A stretch of DNA of 64,000 nucleotides from PALSA-1006 sp041660815 (GTDB lineage Bacteria > Pseudomonadota > Gammaproteobacteria > Burkholderiales > Gallionellaceae), in assembly GCA_041660815.1 (NCBI GenBank), contig JBAZVN010000002.1, positions 124,001 to 188,000 on the forward strand. The letters run 5' to 3'. The notes beneath the pieces are model-generated. The model saw only the letters and a list, made by a program, of their open reading frames with translations, did not search any database and was not told the DNA's origin. A program made the translations under genes and the position numbers. Numbering within the stretch: the first letter of the stretch is position 1; every line of letters starts with the position of its first letter. Shown here piece by piece: positions 34,424 through 43,352 of this stretch.

Positions 34424-35239
34424 ATGAGCGAGACGTTTGACATCAAGCAATACCAAATTAACCAAGAGCCGTTTTATCAAGCGCAAAGCAATGAAGTTGC
34501 GCTGTACGAGGCGGCTTACAGCGCAAGGCTGCCGATTATGCTGAAAGGCCCAACCGGCTGCGGTAAGTCGCGATTTGTAGAGTATATGGCGTGGAAGTTA
34601 AATAAGCCTTTAATAACAGTGGCTTGCAATGAGGATATGACGGCCTCGGATTTGGTCGGACGTTATTTGTTGGACGCCAATGGCACACGCTGGTTGGATG
34701 GCCCGCTTACCTTGGCGGCGCGCTATGGTGCGATTTGCTATCTGGATGAAATTGTTGAAGCGCGTCAGGACACAACCGTGGTGATTCACCCGTTGACCGA
34801 CCATCGTCGCGCTTTACCGCTGGATAAAAAAGGTGAGCTGGTGCAGGCGCATCCCGATTTTCAACTGGTGATTTCCTACAATCCGGGCTATCAAAATTTG
34901 ATGAAGGATTTGAAGCAATCCACCAAGCAGCGTTTTGCCGGATTGGAATTTGATTACGCAAAATCTGAAGTTGAAATTGGCATCGTGAGCAAAGAAACAG
35001 GGATTGCTACGGACATTTCCACCAAGCTGGTTAAGATTGGCGAAACGGCGCGCAATCTGAAAGGCCATGGTTTGGATGAAGGTATTTCGACGCGTCTGCT
35101 GGTTTACGCAGCCACGCTGATTAAGCAGGGCATTGCCCCGCGCGATGCCTGCCGGATGGCGCTCGTGCGTCCGATTACCGATGATGCGGATATTCGCGAT
35201 ACGCTGGATCATGCCATTGACGCGGTGTTTGAAGCGTAA
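34424..35239 (+). CDS. cbbQ: RuBisCO activase AAA+ subunit CbbQ
   Basis: MoxR-family AAA+ ATPase that, with CbbO, removes inhibitory sugar phosphates from RuBisCO. Walker A is GPTGCGKS near residue 45 and Walker B is ICYLDE near 105. A later ISYNPGYQ segment is the sensor-1 region typical of CbbQ/NorQ proteins. The 271-residue length is normal. The ATG at 34424 is chosen because GGGAG at 34413-34417 precedes it; an in-frame TTG at 34394 has no such site. It lies 165 bp after cbbM, past a terminator, and 5 bp before cbbO. Confidence 0.95.
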   Translation: MSETFDIKQYQINQEPFYQAQSNEVALYEAAYSARLPIMLKGPTGCGKSRFVEYMAWKLNKPLITVACNEDMTASDLVGRYLLDANGTRWLDGPLTLAARYGAICYLDEIVEARQDTTVVIHPLTDHRRALPLDKKGELVQAHPDFQLVISYNPGYQNLMKDLKQSTKQRFAGLEFDYAKSEVEIGIVSKETGIATDISTKLVKIGETARNLKGHGLDEGISTRLLVYAATLIKQGIAPRDACRMALVRPITDDADIRDTLDHAIDAVFEA

Positions 35240-35244
35240 AAAAA

Positions 35245-37488
35245 ATGACCGCAACTCTTGAAGAACGTGAAAAGCTAAATTGCAATTTCAAGCGCGTGCA
35301 AAACGTGTTTGATGATTGCATGGCTGACGCACGCAAACATCTGACACCGGCGGGCATTGAAGCCTATATCGCCGGGGCAAACACGATCTATAAAATGGGT
35401 CGCGGTGAAGAAACTGTTCTGCAATTTTTGGAAGAAATTCCACAGGTGGCAGCACTGTTGGGCGAAAGCGTTATTGAAGAAATCGTTACGTTTACGCGCA
35501 CGCTGGCCAAGTCTCCCAACAGCAAAGCTATTCCCAACTTTTTACAAAGTTTGGGTGCGGCAGCGCGTGCATTGGAAAGTCGCAAGTTATTTACCGAGTA
35601 CATGAATCTGGTGATGCAAACCGCCGTTCGCACCAGTCCAAAAGTGCACGGCATCGATTCGATGTACACCAGCGAATGCTTGCCGGATTTTTTGAATAGC
35701 GTGCCGCATTTGTTCAGCATGCTTTCCCTGGGCGGAATCAAAAACTGGGTTGAGTACGGCATCCTTGCCTATCCCGCCGATCCGCAACACCAGCGCGAAT
35801 ACTTCCAGATAAAAACCGCGGACAGCCGCGCGGTTATTCAGCGTGAACGCCACGGAACACTTTTTACGGATGCAGAGCGCAAACTGGATTTATATTTGCG
35901 CGCTTTATGGTTGAACGACGTGCAATTTGTTCCGTATTCCTCGGACTTTGATGAAATACGCAAACCCATTCCTTACTTGAATGAGCAGGGTTTACATCTC
36001 CCCGATGTGTACGACGACTTGCCCAATGGTGTGCGCGGAATTGACCGCTATCGCGCGGTGCTGGCGCATTTGAGTGCGCATCGCCGCTGGACGACGCCGC
36101 TGATTGCCGACAACCTTAGCCCGTTTCAGCGCATGGCGGTGGAAGTTTTTGAAGATGCGCGGGTGGAATATTTGACGTTGCAGGAATTCCCCGGGCTGCG
36201 CAAACTATGGTGCAAGTTGCATCCCATCCCGAATGAAAATCTCATTCCGGACGCCGATGTTTCGTACATTCGCCATCGCCTGGCAATTTTGTCACGGGCG
36301 TTATTGGATCCGCGCCATACCTACGAAAATCCGCTTATCCTGAAATATGTGGCGCGTTTTAACGAGCTGATGGCCAGGGGCAATACCCGTACTTTTGATA
36401 TTCAATTATTGGGTGTGCAATTTATTTCCGAAAGCAAAGTGGCGAGTGACTCATCCGGTAAAGTGTATTTCAATAATACCGAAGTGGAGTATCGCGATGA
36501 CAACCGCATGATGTGGCTGTTTATCGAGGAAGGTGACGAAGAAACCTACGAAGAAAAACCGCGTCCGCCCGCTGAAACCGAAGATGAATTCAAAGTGCCG
36601 CCACGCATGTACCCTGAATGGGATTATGGTGCGGAACATTACCGTCCGGATTGGGTGAGTGTTTACGAGCATTTGCAGCCGAACGGAAATAGCGCGCATA
36701 TTGACCAATTGTTGGCCAAGCACAGCGCCTTGGCCAAGCGCTTAAAAAAGATTATCGACCTGCTCAAGCCGCAAAATAAAGTGCGTATTCGTTATCAGGA
36801 AGAGGGCGCCGAACTGGATTTGGACGTGGCAGTGCGTTCGTTGATTGACTTTAAAAGTGGTGCGCAACCCGATGTGCGCATTAATATGAGCCATCGCACC
36901 GATGGCCGCAGTGTGGCAGTGTCTTTGTTGCTGGATCTTTCGGCTTCCTTAAGCGATATTCCGCAAGGCTGCACACAAACCAAATTGGAATTAAGTCAGG
37001 AAGCAGTCTCATTGCTGGCTTGGGCCGTCGACCAAATGGGCGATCCGTTGGCGATTGGTGGCTTTCATTCGGATACGCGTCACAACGTGCGTTTCTGGCA
37101 CTTCAAAGGCTATAAAGAACCCTGGAATGATGAAGTTAAGGGGCGTTTGGCGGGTATGGAAGCGAATTACTCCACGCGCATGGGCGCGGCAATTCGCCAC
37201 GCGGGACATTATCTTGCGCATCAGAAAGCCGACAAAAAATTATTACTGGTATTGACCGACGGCGAGCCGGCCGACATTGATACCAGTGATCCGCGCATGC
37301 TGATTGAAGATGCCCGCATGGCAGTGCGCGAGATGGATCAGGAAAATATTTATACATACTGCATCAACCTTGATCCCAAGGCCGACGAATATGTGGCGGA
37401 TATATTTGGCAAGCATTACGCGGTGATCGACAATATCGCGCGTTTGCCGGAACGTTTACCGCAACTATTTATGTCTCTGGTCAAGTAA
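35245..37488 (+). CDS. cbbO: RuBisCO activase adaptor CbbO with von Willebrand A domain
   Basis: Partner of CbbQ: the adaptor that binds RuBisCO through a C-terminal von Willebrand factor A domain while the N-terminal part docks on the CbbQ hexamer. The protein is 747 residues, in the usual range. The VWA domain covers about residues 555-747, with the MIDAS metal site DLSASLS near 563 and a second metal-site strand LVLTDGEPAD near 671. An acidic linker (EEGDEETYEEKP) precedes the VWA part. It starts 5 bp after cbbQ without a strong ribosome site, suggesting translational coupling. CbbO homologues are related to NorD of nitric oxide reductase clusters, but position next to cbbM and cbbQ settles the call. 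Confidence 0.93.
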   Translation: MTATLEEREKLNCNFKRVQNVFDDCMADARKHLTPAGIEAYIAGANTIYKMGRGEETVLQFLEEIPQVAALLGESVIEEIVTFTRTLAKSPNSKAIPNFLQSLGAAARALESRKLFTEYMNLVMQTAVRTSPKVHGIDSMYTSECLPDFLNSVPHLFSMLSLGGIKNWVEYGILAYPADPQHQREYFQIKTADSRAVIQRERHGTLFTDAERKLDLYLRALWLNDVQFVPYSSDFDEIRKPIPYLNEQGLHLPDVYDDLPNGVRGIDRYRAVLAHLSAHRRWTTPLIADNLSPFQRMAVEVFEDARVEYLTLQEFPGLRKLWCKLHPIPNENLIPDADVSYIRHRLAILSRALLDPRHTYENPLILKYVARFNELMARGNTRTFDIQLLGVQFISESKVASDSSGKVYFNNTEVEYRDDNRMMWLFIEEGDEETYEEKPRPPAETEDEFKVPPRMYPEWDYGAEHYRPDWVSVYEHLQPNGNSAHIDQLLAKHSALAKRLKKIIDLLKPQNKVRIRYQEEGAELDLDVAVRSLIDFKSGAQPDVRINMSHRTDGRSVAVSLLLDLSASLSDIPQGCTQTKLELSQEAVSLLAWAVDQMGDPLAIGGFHSDTRHNVRFWHFKGYKEPWNDEVKGRLAGMEANYSTRMGAAIRHAGHYLAHQKADKKLLLVLTDGEPADIDTSDPRMLIEDARMAVREMDQENIYTYCINLDPKADEYVADIFGKHYAVIDNIARLPERLPQLFMSLVK

Positions 37489-37565
37489 TGACCATGCAGT
37501 AACGCACCGAAAACGGGTAAAATCCGTCAGTGACACAATTTCTAACTACAGTGGGAGGAAGCAGC

Positions 37566-38567
37566 ATGAGCAAAAGTTTGATTCAATTTATCATCGAAGA
37601 ACAACGTCAGATTCCAAATGCCAGCGGTGATTTTACCGGCTTGCTGAGCGATGTCGTTTCGGCATGCAAGCAAATTGCGCATGACGTTAACAAAGGTGCG
37701 TTAATTGGTGTGTTGGGCAGTGCCGGTAGCGAAAACGTACAGGGCGAAACTCAAAAGAAGCTCGACATTATCACCAACGAAGTTTTCATTAAAGCCAATG
37801 AATGGGGCGGCCACTTGGCAGCCATGGCATCTGAAGAAATGGATGATGTTTACCCGATTCCGGCCAAATATCCAAAAGGTAAGTATTTGATTACATTCGA
37901 TCCTTTGGACGGATCTTCAAATATCGACGTGAACATTTCAGTGGGTACAATTTTCTCGATTCTGCGTTGTCCTGAAGGTGTGGAAAATCCTGTTGCGGCT
38001 GATTTCTTGCAGCCAGGTACCAAGCAAGTTTGTGCCGGTTACGCACTATACGGCCCGAATACCATGATGGTGATCACCACCGGTAATGGCGTAAACGGCT
38101 TTACTTTGGATCGTGACGTGGGCGATTTCTTCCTGACTCATCCAAATATGACGATCCCTGAAGATACCAATGAGTTCGCCATTAACATGTCCAATCAGCG
38201 TTACTGGGAAGCCCCGGTACAAAAATACGTTGATGAATGCATGAAGGGTAAAGACGGTGGCCGTGAGAAAAACTTCAACATGCGTTGGGTTGCCTCAATG
38301 GTGGCTGAAGTGCACCGCATTTTGACGCGCGGCGGCATTTTCATGTATCCGTTCGATAACAAAGAAAAAGGCAAGGCAGGAAAATTGCGTTTGTTGTACG
38401 AAGCAAATCCGATGTCGTTCATTGTTGAACAGGCTGGCGGCGTAAGCTCCACCGGACGTGCCCGCATTATGGAATTGCAACCTGAAGGATTGCATCAACG
38501 TGTCCCGGTTATTCTTGGTTCCAAGAATGAAGTGGATCGCGTTGTTGGATATCACAAAGGCGTGTAA
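37566..38567 (+). CDS. fbp: Fructose-1,6-bisphosphatase class I
   Basis: Hydrolyses fructose 1,6-bisphosphate to fructose 6-phosphate for gluconeogenesis and Calvin-cycle regeneration. The 333-residue protein shows the class I metal-binding motifs SEEMDDV and FDPLDGSSNID, and the substrate-binding GGIFMYPFD and KLRLLYEANPM. The ATG at 37566 has GGGAGG at 37553-37558 in front; the frame also contains a GTG at 37530, judged too far upstream of family N termini. It lies 77 bp after cbbO on the same strand, consistent with membership of the CO2-fixation locus. Confidence 0.96.
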   Translation: MSKSLIQFIIEEQRQIPNASGDFTGLLSDVVSACKQIAHDVNKGALIGVLGSAGSENVQGETQKKLDIITNEVFIKANEWGGHLAAMASEEMDDVYPIPAKYPKGKYLITFDPLDGSSNIDVNISVGTIFSILRCPEGVENPVAADFLQPGTKQVCAGYALYGPNTMMVITTGNGVNGFTLDRDVGDFFLTHPNMTIPEDTNEFAINMSNQRYWEAPVQKYVDECMKGKDGGREKNFNMRWVASMVAEVHRILTRGGIFMYPFDNKEKGKAGKLRLLYEANPMSFIVEQAGGVSSTGRARIMELQPEGLHQRVPVILGSKNEVDRVVGYHKGV

Positions 38568-38647
38568 ATGCAGTAACGGCGCCCTCGGAAACGGGGGCGT
38601 TGTCACGTCTGGAATTTAATTTTTTTCGAAGTGATGAAAGAATCAAC

Positions 38648-39142
38648 ATGAGCAAACCTTTAGTTTCTATTGTGATGGGCAGCAGCAATGACTGGGAAAT
38701 CATGCAGCAAGCGGCTCGCGCTTTGCAGGATTTTGGTGTGGCTTTTGATGCGCGGGTAATCTCGGCGCACCGCTCACCGGATTTGCTGTTTGACTACATC
38801 AAAGAAATAACAGCACAAGGAGCGCAATGTTTTATTGCGGGTGCCGGTGGAGCCGCACATTTGGCCGGTGTGATTGCCGGTAAAACCACTTTGCCGGTTT
38901 TGGGCGTGCCGATTCCGTCCAAGTATTTGAAAGGCATGGACTCGTTGCTATCAATCGTACAAATGCCCAAAGGAATTCCCGTTGCCACGTTTGCCATCGG
39001 TGAAGCGGGCGCGGCTAATGCCGGATTATTTGCGGTTTCCATGTTGGCATTGAATGATGCGGAGTTGGCGCAGAAGCTGACGGAGTATCGCAAAAAGCAA
39101 GCGGAGCAAATCGCTGCAACCACCTTGCCCGCGTTGGCATAA
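38648..39142 (+). CDS. purE: N5-carboxyaminoimidazole ribonucleotide mutase, class I PurE
   Basis: Converts N5-CAIR to CAIR in de novo purine synthesis. At 164 residues it has the expected size. The N-terminal IVMGSSNDWEIM motif and ARVISAHRSPD (catalytic His) are diagnostic of class I PurE, and GAGGAAHLAGV and LGVPIPSKYLKGMDSL form the substrate pocket. The ATG at 38648 is chosen because the N terminus then matches the family; upstream in-frame codons to 38600 lack a ribosome site. No purK is adjacent. purC follows 32 bp downstream, so the two form a purine pair. Confidence 0.96.
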   Translation: MSKPLVSIVMGSSNDWEIMQQAARALQDFGVAFDARVISAHRSPDLLFDYIKEITAQGAQCFIAGAGGAAHLAGVIAGKTTLPVLGVPIPSKYLKGMDSLLSIVQMPKGIPVATFAIGEAGAANAGLFAVSMLALNDAELAQKLTEYRKKQAEQIAATTLPALA

Positions 39143-39174
39143 ACCCCACCCACCTATTGATATTTGAGGCTCAT

Positions 39175-40059
39175 ATGTCCGCACTACACGAATCAAATCT
39201 TACCAGCCTGAAATTTTTGCATCGTGGCAAGGTGCGCGATCTATATGAAGTCGATGCCGAGCATTTATTGATTGTGCAGACCGATCGCCTGTCCGCGTTC
39301 GATGTCATTCTGCCCGATCCGATTCCCGGTAAAGGCGAAGTACTGACGGCTGTTTCCAATTTCTGGTTTAAGAAATTAGCCGGTGTGATTCCCAATCATT
39401 TATCCGGCATTGATCCCGAATCTGTTGTGAAAACCGCGGAAGAACGCGAGCAGGTGCGCGGTCGTTCTTTTGTAACCAAAAAATTAAAGCCCTTGCCGAT
39501 CGAAGCGATCGTGCGCGGTTATCTGGTGGGTTCCGGCTGGAAAGATTACAAAAAAACCGGTGCGGTATGCGGCATTCAATTACCCGCCGGCTTACAGGAA
39601 GCGCAAAAATTACCGCAGCCTTTATTCACGCCTTCGACCAAAGCGGCGGTGGGCGATCATGATGAAAATATTTCATTTGAAGAAGCTAAAAAGTTGCTGG
39701 GCGAGGCGCGCGCTGAAGCTGTGAAAAATGCCACTCTGGCCTTGTATACCCAGGCTGCCGATTACGCGGCGAGCAAAGGCATCATCATCGCGGATACCAA
39801 ATTTGAGTTCGGCGTGGATGATGCGGGTACGCTGTATTTGATCGATGAAGCACTGACACCGGACTCCTCGCGTTTCTGGCCGGCTGACTCTTATCGCGTG
39901 GGCAGCAATCCCCCCAGTTATGACAAACAGTTTGTGCGCGATTGGTTGGAAGCTTCGGGATGGGATAAGCAGGCGCCAGCGCCCCGTGTGCCTGCCGATG
40001 TTTTACACAAGACGGCTGATAAATATCGTGAAGCGCAACGTTTGCTCACCGGAGTATGA
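39175..40059 (+). CDS. purC: SAICAR synthase
   Basis: Ligates aspartate to CAIR using ATP to make SAICAR in purine synthesis. The 294-residue protein has HRGKVRDLYEVD (ATP-binding hairpin), QTDRLSAFDVILPDPIPGKG, EAIVRGYLVGSGWKDY and the metal-binding IIADTKFEFG and LIDEALTPDSSRFWPAD motifs. The ATG at 39175 follows GAGG; an in-frame TTG at 39157 is rejected. The longer, eukaryote/beta-type form of PurC fits the lineage. Its stop codon overlaps the next gene (ATGA). Confidence 0.97.
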   Translation: MSALHESNLTSLKFLHRGKVRDLYEVDAEHLLIVQTDRLSAFDVILPDPIPGKGEVLTAVSNFWFKKLAGVIPNHLSGIDPESVVKTAEEREQVRGRSFVTKKLKPLPIEAIVRGYLVGSGWKDYKKTGAVCGIQLPAGLQEAQKLPQPLFTPSTKAAVGDHDENISFEEAKKLLGEARAEAVKNATLALYTQAADYAASKGIIIADTKFEFGVDDAGTLYLIDEALTPDSSRFWPADSYRVGSNPPSYDKQFVRDWLEASGWDKQAPAPRVPADVLHKTADKYREAQRLLTGV

Positions 40060-40694
40060 CCTCGATTCCGCATAATTTGATTGAAGGATTTCAGCGCTTT
40101 CGCGAGCGGCATTTCGAGCGCAACGATAGCCTGTATCAGCAGCTTGTTAAAGAAGGTCAGACACCCAAAACGCTGGTGATCGCCTGCTGCGATTCGCGTG
40201 TTGATCCCGCTCTGGTGCTGGATTGTGAACCCGGCGATTTATTTGTCATTCGCAACGTGGCGAATCTGGTTCCTCCCTCGGAAAATCGCGCCGGTCACCA
40301 CGGCACGACCGCTGCGATTGAATACGCCATTCGCATTCTGGCCGTGGAGCATATTATTGTGCTGGGTCACGCACAGTGCGGCGGGATTAGCACGCTGGTA
40401 AAAACGGGCGGGGTGAGCAATCCGGATTCTTATATGGCGGACTGGATGTGTCTGGCGGAAAGTGCCAGAGCCAGTGTGATGCGGGATATGCCCGATGCTT
40501 CCCTGCACGAGCAAATGCATGCCTGCGAACAGCGCGCTATTCTGGTGTCGCTGAAAAATTTAATGACATTCCCGTGGGTGAGCGAGCGCGTAGAAAGCGG
40601 GCAGCTAACCCTGCACGGCTGGTATTTCGACATCGAGCATGGTCAATTATTGCGTTATAACTCAAGTAGTTGTAATTATGAAGCGTTGCGCTAA
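40056..40694 (+). CDS. Beta-class carbonic anhydrase
   Basis: Interconverts CO2 and bicarbonate in the cytoplasm. Zinc ligands and catalytic dyad are visible: CCDSRVDP near residue 46-52 (Cys, Asp-Arg) and GHAQCGG near 107-113 (His, Cys). HHGTTAAIEYAI is the conserved helix between them. At 212 residues it is a typical plant/bacterial beta-CA. The start codon overlaps the purC stop by 4 bp, so it is translationally coupled to purC. In an autotroph with form II RuBisCO it could feed CO2 or bicarbonate to RuBisCO and to carboxylating enzymes; that role is inferred from context. Confidence 0.95.
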   Translation: MTSIPHNLIEGFQRFRERHFERNDSLYQQLVKEGQTPKTLVIACCDSRVDPALVLDCEPGDLFVIRNVANLVPPSENRAGHHGTTAAIEYAIRILAVEHIIVLGHAQCGGISTLVKTGGVSNPDSYMADWMCLAESARASVMRDMPDASLHEQMHACEQRAILVSLKNLMTFPWVSERVESGQLTLHGWYFDIEHGQLLRYNSSSCNYEALR

Positions 40695-40696
40695 GC

Positions 40697-42010
40697 ATGG
40701 CTGAGCAAAGCGATAATTTTCGTCACCGTTTTGAAATGCGCAAGGAGCTGGGACGCGGCGCAACCAGCGAAGTGCATCTGGCCTACGACACTTTTTTACA
40801 AAAAGAAGTCGCACTCAAACTGACCCGTTCGGGTTTTTTGGATAATGAGCAGGAAGGTATTCGCAATCGCAAGATGTGGCTGAATGAAACACGTTTGGCC
40901 GGCAAGCTGCAGCATCCGTTTATCGTGCAAATCTATGAAGCGTGCAGCACAGAAGAGTTCGATTATCTGGTGATGGAATATGTGCCGGGCGGTACCCTCA
41001 AACAATATACGTCGTTTGATAATTTGTTACCGGTATCGCGTCTGATCGATATTCTTTACAAAGTTTGCAATGCCATGGATTACGCCTACAAAATCGGCAT
41101 CCTGCATCGCGATATTAAGCCCAGCAATATTCTGATCGGTGAAAATAGCGCCGTCAAAGTATCCGATTTTGGCGCGGCCTTTTTATTTAATTCGGACACC
41201 ACGCAAGTGGATATGGTGGGCACTTTGCCGTTTATGCCCCCGGAACAATTTATGCAGGAACGCCCCACCATGCAATCGGACGTGTATGCGGTGGGCGTGA
41301 TGGCGTATCAACTGCTGACCGGTATGTTGCCGTTTACCGCCAAGTCATACGATGAAATGATTTACCAGAAGCTGCATGATGAAGCGTTACCTTTGGAAAA
41401 GCGCCGCATGGATATTCCACAGGCATTGCGTTTTGCGGTACATCGCGCCATGCACCACGATAAACATATGCGTTACACCTCGTGGAAAGCTTTTTGCGAT
41501 GATTTGGCGACAGCGCTGCCGGGCCTGGAAAAAGCTCAGGAAGTGCGTTTTGATTCAGCGCGGTTTGATGTGCTGCGCAATTTGGCGTTCTTTGCCAATT
41601 TCAGCGATAACGAAATTTGGGAAACGGTCGGCATCAGCCAATGGGAAGAGCGCAACGCAAATGCGGTTATTGTTCGCGAGGGTGAGGTAGGCAGTTGTTT
41701 TTATGTGATAATTAATGGCGAGGCGTGTGTCACTAAAAACTCAATCGAACTTACGCGCATGCATTCCGGGAGTTGTTTCGGTGAAATCGCCTACCTGGAT
41801 GATACCCGGCATGCGCGTATGGCAACCGTTACGGCAGTTACTCCGCTACGCCTGATTAAGATCGAGGGTGAATCTTTGCAGCATGCCAGCGATGGGTTGC
41901 AGGCCAGCTTTGCCAAGGCTTTTTTAGGTTTGATGATTTCGCGCATTAGAGAAACTGACCGGCGCTTGCTTTCCATTTTGCTGGCGCATCCGAATGCCGA
42001 AGCGTCTTAA
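40697..42010 (+). CDS. Ser/Thr protein kinase with C-terminal cyclic nucleotide-binding domain
   Basis: A Hanks-type kinase (residues about 10-275): glycine loop GRGATSEVHLAY, VALKL lysine, catalytic HRDIKPSNIL, metal-binding SDFGAA (the usual DFG) and the PPEQF activation-segment end. The C-terminal part (about 300-430) is a cNMP-binding fold with REGEVGSCFYVIINGEA and the phosphate cassette GSCFGEIAYLD. There is no transmembrane segment, so a soluble sensor kinase is expected. It begins 2 bp after the carbonic anhydrase gene, implying cotranscription. The target is unknown; cyclic-nucleotide control of phosphorylation is inferred from the fusion. Its last 65 bp overlap the opposite-strand gene ending at 41946. 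Confidence 0.92.
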   Translation: MAEQSDNFRHRFEMRKELGRGATSEVHLAYDTFLQKEVALKLTRSGFLDNEQEGIRNRKMWLNETRLAGKLQHPFIVQIYEACSTEEFDYLVMEYVPGGTLKQYTSFDNLLPVSRLIDILYKVCNAMDYAYKIGILHRDIKPSNILIGENSAVKVSDFGAAFLFNSDTTQVDMVGTLPFMPPEQFMQERPTMQSDVYAVGVMAYQLLTGMLPFTAKSYDEMIYQKLHDEALPLEKRRMDIPQALRFAVHRAMHHDKHMRYTSWKAFCDDLATALPGLEKAQEVRFDSARFDVLRNLAFFANFSDNEIWETVGISQWEERNANAVIVREGEVGSCFYVIINGEACVTKNSIELTRMHSGSCFGEIAYLDDTRHARMATVTAVTPLRLIKIEGESLQHASDGLQASFAKAFLGLMISRIRETDRRLLSILLAHPNAEAS

Positions 42011-42365
42011 CCGCTGAATCATCCTCAAGCAACTGCACTGCTCTATGGGCACTAATGTAGTCTTGTACGGACAGTGTGCCTTGTGCGTTTCCTGCCAACG
42101 CCGTTTTGCTTAAAGCGCAAGTTTGGCTGTTGGGAATTGCGTCGGCACTCAGTTTGCGAACAGCGGTGTTGATGGGTAAATTCGAATAGCTTTCGGGTTG
42201 CTTTTCAATTGCCGATGCTTTGAACGAGTGTAGCGCAAGCAACACCAGAACCAGCAATGCAATGCTGAGTAAACTCCACAACATCATGATTGCCGCAGAT
42301 GAATCCTGCTTTTCATCATTAACGAATTCTGAAAGACGGGTTGTTATTGGATAAAATACTCTCAT
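41946..42365 (-). CDS. Small membrane-anchored protein of unknown function
   Basis: A 139-residue protein not recognised as a family. Residues about 27-46 (MMLWSLLSIALLVLVLLAL) form one hydrophobic membrane segment, after a charged N terminus, and the remaining 90 residues are polar with two Cys-free Ala/Ser stretches and a single Cys (SQTCALS). Reality is supported by a strong ribosome site (GGAGG, 6 bp before the ATG) and by divergent placement against the DUF6502 gene, sharing palindromes in between. Its 3' end overlaps the kinase gene end by 65 bp tail to tail. Confidence 0.65.
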   Translation of the reverse strand: MRVFYPITTRLSEFVNDEKQDSSAAIMMLWSLLSIALLVLVLLALHSFKASAIEKQPESYSNLPINTAVRKLSADAIPNSQTCALSKTALAGNAQGTLSVQDYISAHRAVQLLEDDSAVKTLRHSDAPAKWKASAGQFL

Positions 42366-42399
42366 CGTTGCCTCCGTTTAAAATTTAAATTTTGTTTCC

Positions 42400-42477
42400 G
42401 TGTGAAATTTTCCCACGCAGATGCATCGTAAACGAGAACTTTTTACTTGTAAAGCTTTTTGTGTGATTTTTTCACAC
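42400..42477. promoter_or_regulatory. Pair of related palindromes in divergent intergenic region
   Basis: GTGTGAAATTTTCCCAC (42400-42416, imperfect) and GTGTGATTTTTTCACAC (42461-42477, perfect 6-bp arms) are two versions of one 17-bp dyad, 61 bp apart, about six helical turns. They sit between the divergent membrane-protein gene and the DUF6502 gene, and the second one ends 20 bp before the likely GTG start. An operator pair for a dimeric regulator is inferred. Confidence 0.6.
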
Positions 42478-42497
42478 GCCGTGCTAGAATTCGCTCT

Positions 42498-43352
42498 GTG
42501 AATACTTCGACTCCACCTACTGCCGGTTCTCATGTCCCGCCACCCGCACTCATTGCGGCGTTGCAGAGGCTTTTGCGGCCTTTAATTAAGTTGCTCCTCG
42601 TCAATGGCATTACGTATCCGTTTTTATCCAATTTGCTGAAAACCATTTATGTGGATGTTGCACGCGAAGAATTTTTAATCGATGGCCGTCCTCAAACTGA
42701 CAGCCGAATCAGCCTGTTAAGCGGTGTACACCGCAAAGATGTCAAGCGACTCGGCGAAGAGAGCAAGCAGGAGCAAGTTACCCCCCCCACAATTTCACTC
42801 GGCGCGAAACTGGTGGCGCTGTGGACTAGCAATGAACAATATTTGGATGAAAACGGGCAACATATTCCACTGGCCCGGCAGGCCAGCAGTGGTGGTGAAA
42901 AATCATTTGAAGGACTGGTCAGCTCGGTCAGTAAAGATATTCGTTCGCGGGTAATTCTGGATGAATGGCTGCGCATCGGCATTGTGCATATCGACGACGA
43001 AGACCGAGTCTGCCTGAATACCGATGCATTTATTCCGGAAAATGGCTACGACGAGAAGGCCTATTATTTTGGACAAAACTTGCATGACCATGTGGCAGCC
43101 GGTGCGCATAACCTGCTGGGACAAAAGCCGCCCTTTTTGGATCGCAGTGTTTACTACGATAATCTTTCCTCGGAGTCGGTTGCAGAGTTAGCCGAGCTAT
43201 CCAGAAAATTGGGGATGCAAGCACTGGTTGCCGTCAACAAGCGCGCGGAAATGCTGCAAGAAAAAGACAGTGAGAAAACAGATGCCACGCAAAGAATTAA
43301 TTTCGGCGTCTATTATTATGCGGCACAAGAAAACGTCAAGCCAAAATCATGA
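42498..43352 (+). CDS. DUF6502-family protein
   Basis: About 284 residues. The N-terminal 120 residues (ALIAALQRLLRPLIKLLLVNGITYPFLSNLLK, split over two helices, then RISLLSGVHRKDVKRL) resemble a helix-turn-helix fold, as in DUF6502 proteins, so a regulator is possible. The rest (about 120-284) is helical and charged. The frame opens at TTG 42459, but that start lies inside the palindrome; the GTG at 42498 gives a sensible N terminus. The gene overlaps the DUF5666 gene by 4 bp (ATGA). DUF6502, DUF5666 and an outer-membrane protein together recur in related bacteria to my recollection; no biochemical role can be given. Confidence 0.75.
   Translation: MNTSTPPTAGSHVPPPALIAALQRLLRPLIKLLLVNGITYPFLSNLLKTIYVDVAREEFLIDGRPQTDSRISLLSGVHRKDVKRLGEESKQEQVTPPTISLGAKLVALWTSNEQYLDENGQHIPLARQASSGGEKSFEGLVSSVSKDIRSRVILDEWLRIGIVHIDDEDRVCLNTDAFIPENGYDEKAYYFGQNLHDHVAAGAHNLLGQKPPFLDRSVYYDNLSSESVAELAELSRKLGMQALVAVNKRAEMLQEKDSEKTDATQRINFGVYYYAAQENVKPKS

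Noticed and set aside
37494..38578. Repeated ATGCAGTAACG after cbbO and after fbp
   Set aside because: Eleven bases in two copies, with no dyad or shared context beyond the gene ends; probably chance.
38575..38600. Hairpin after fbp as a terminator
   Set aside because: Only a short GC stem with mismatches is present, and no T run follows it.
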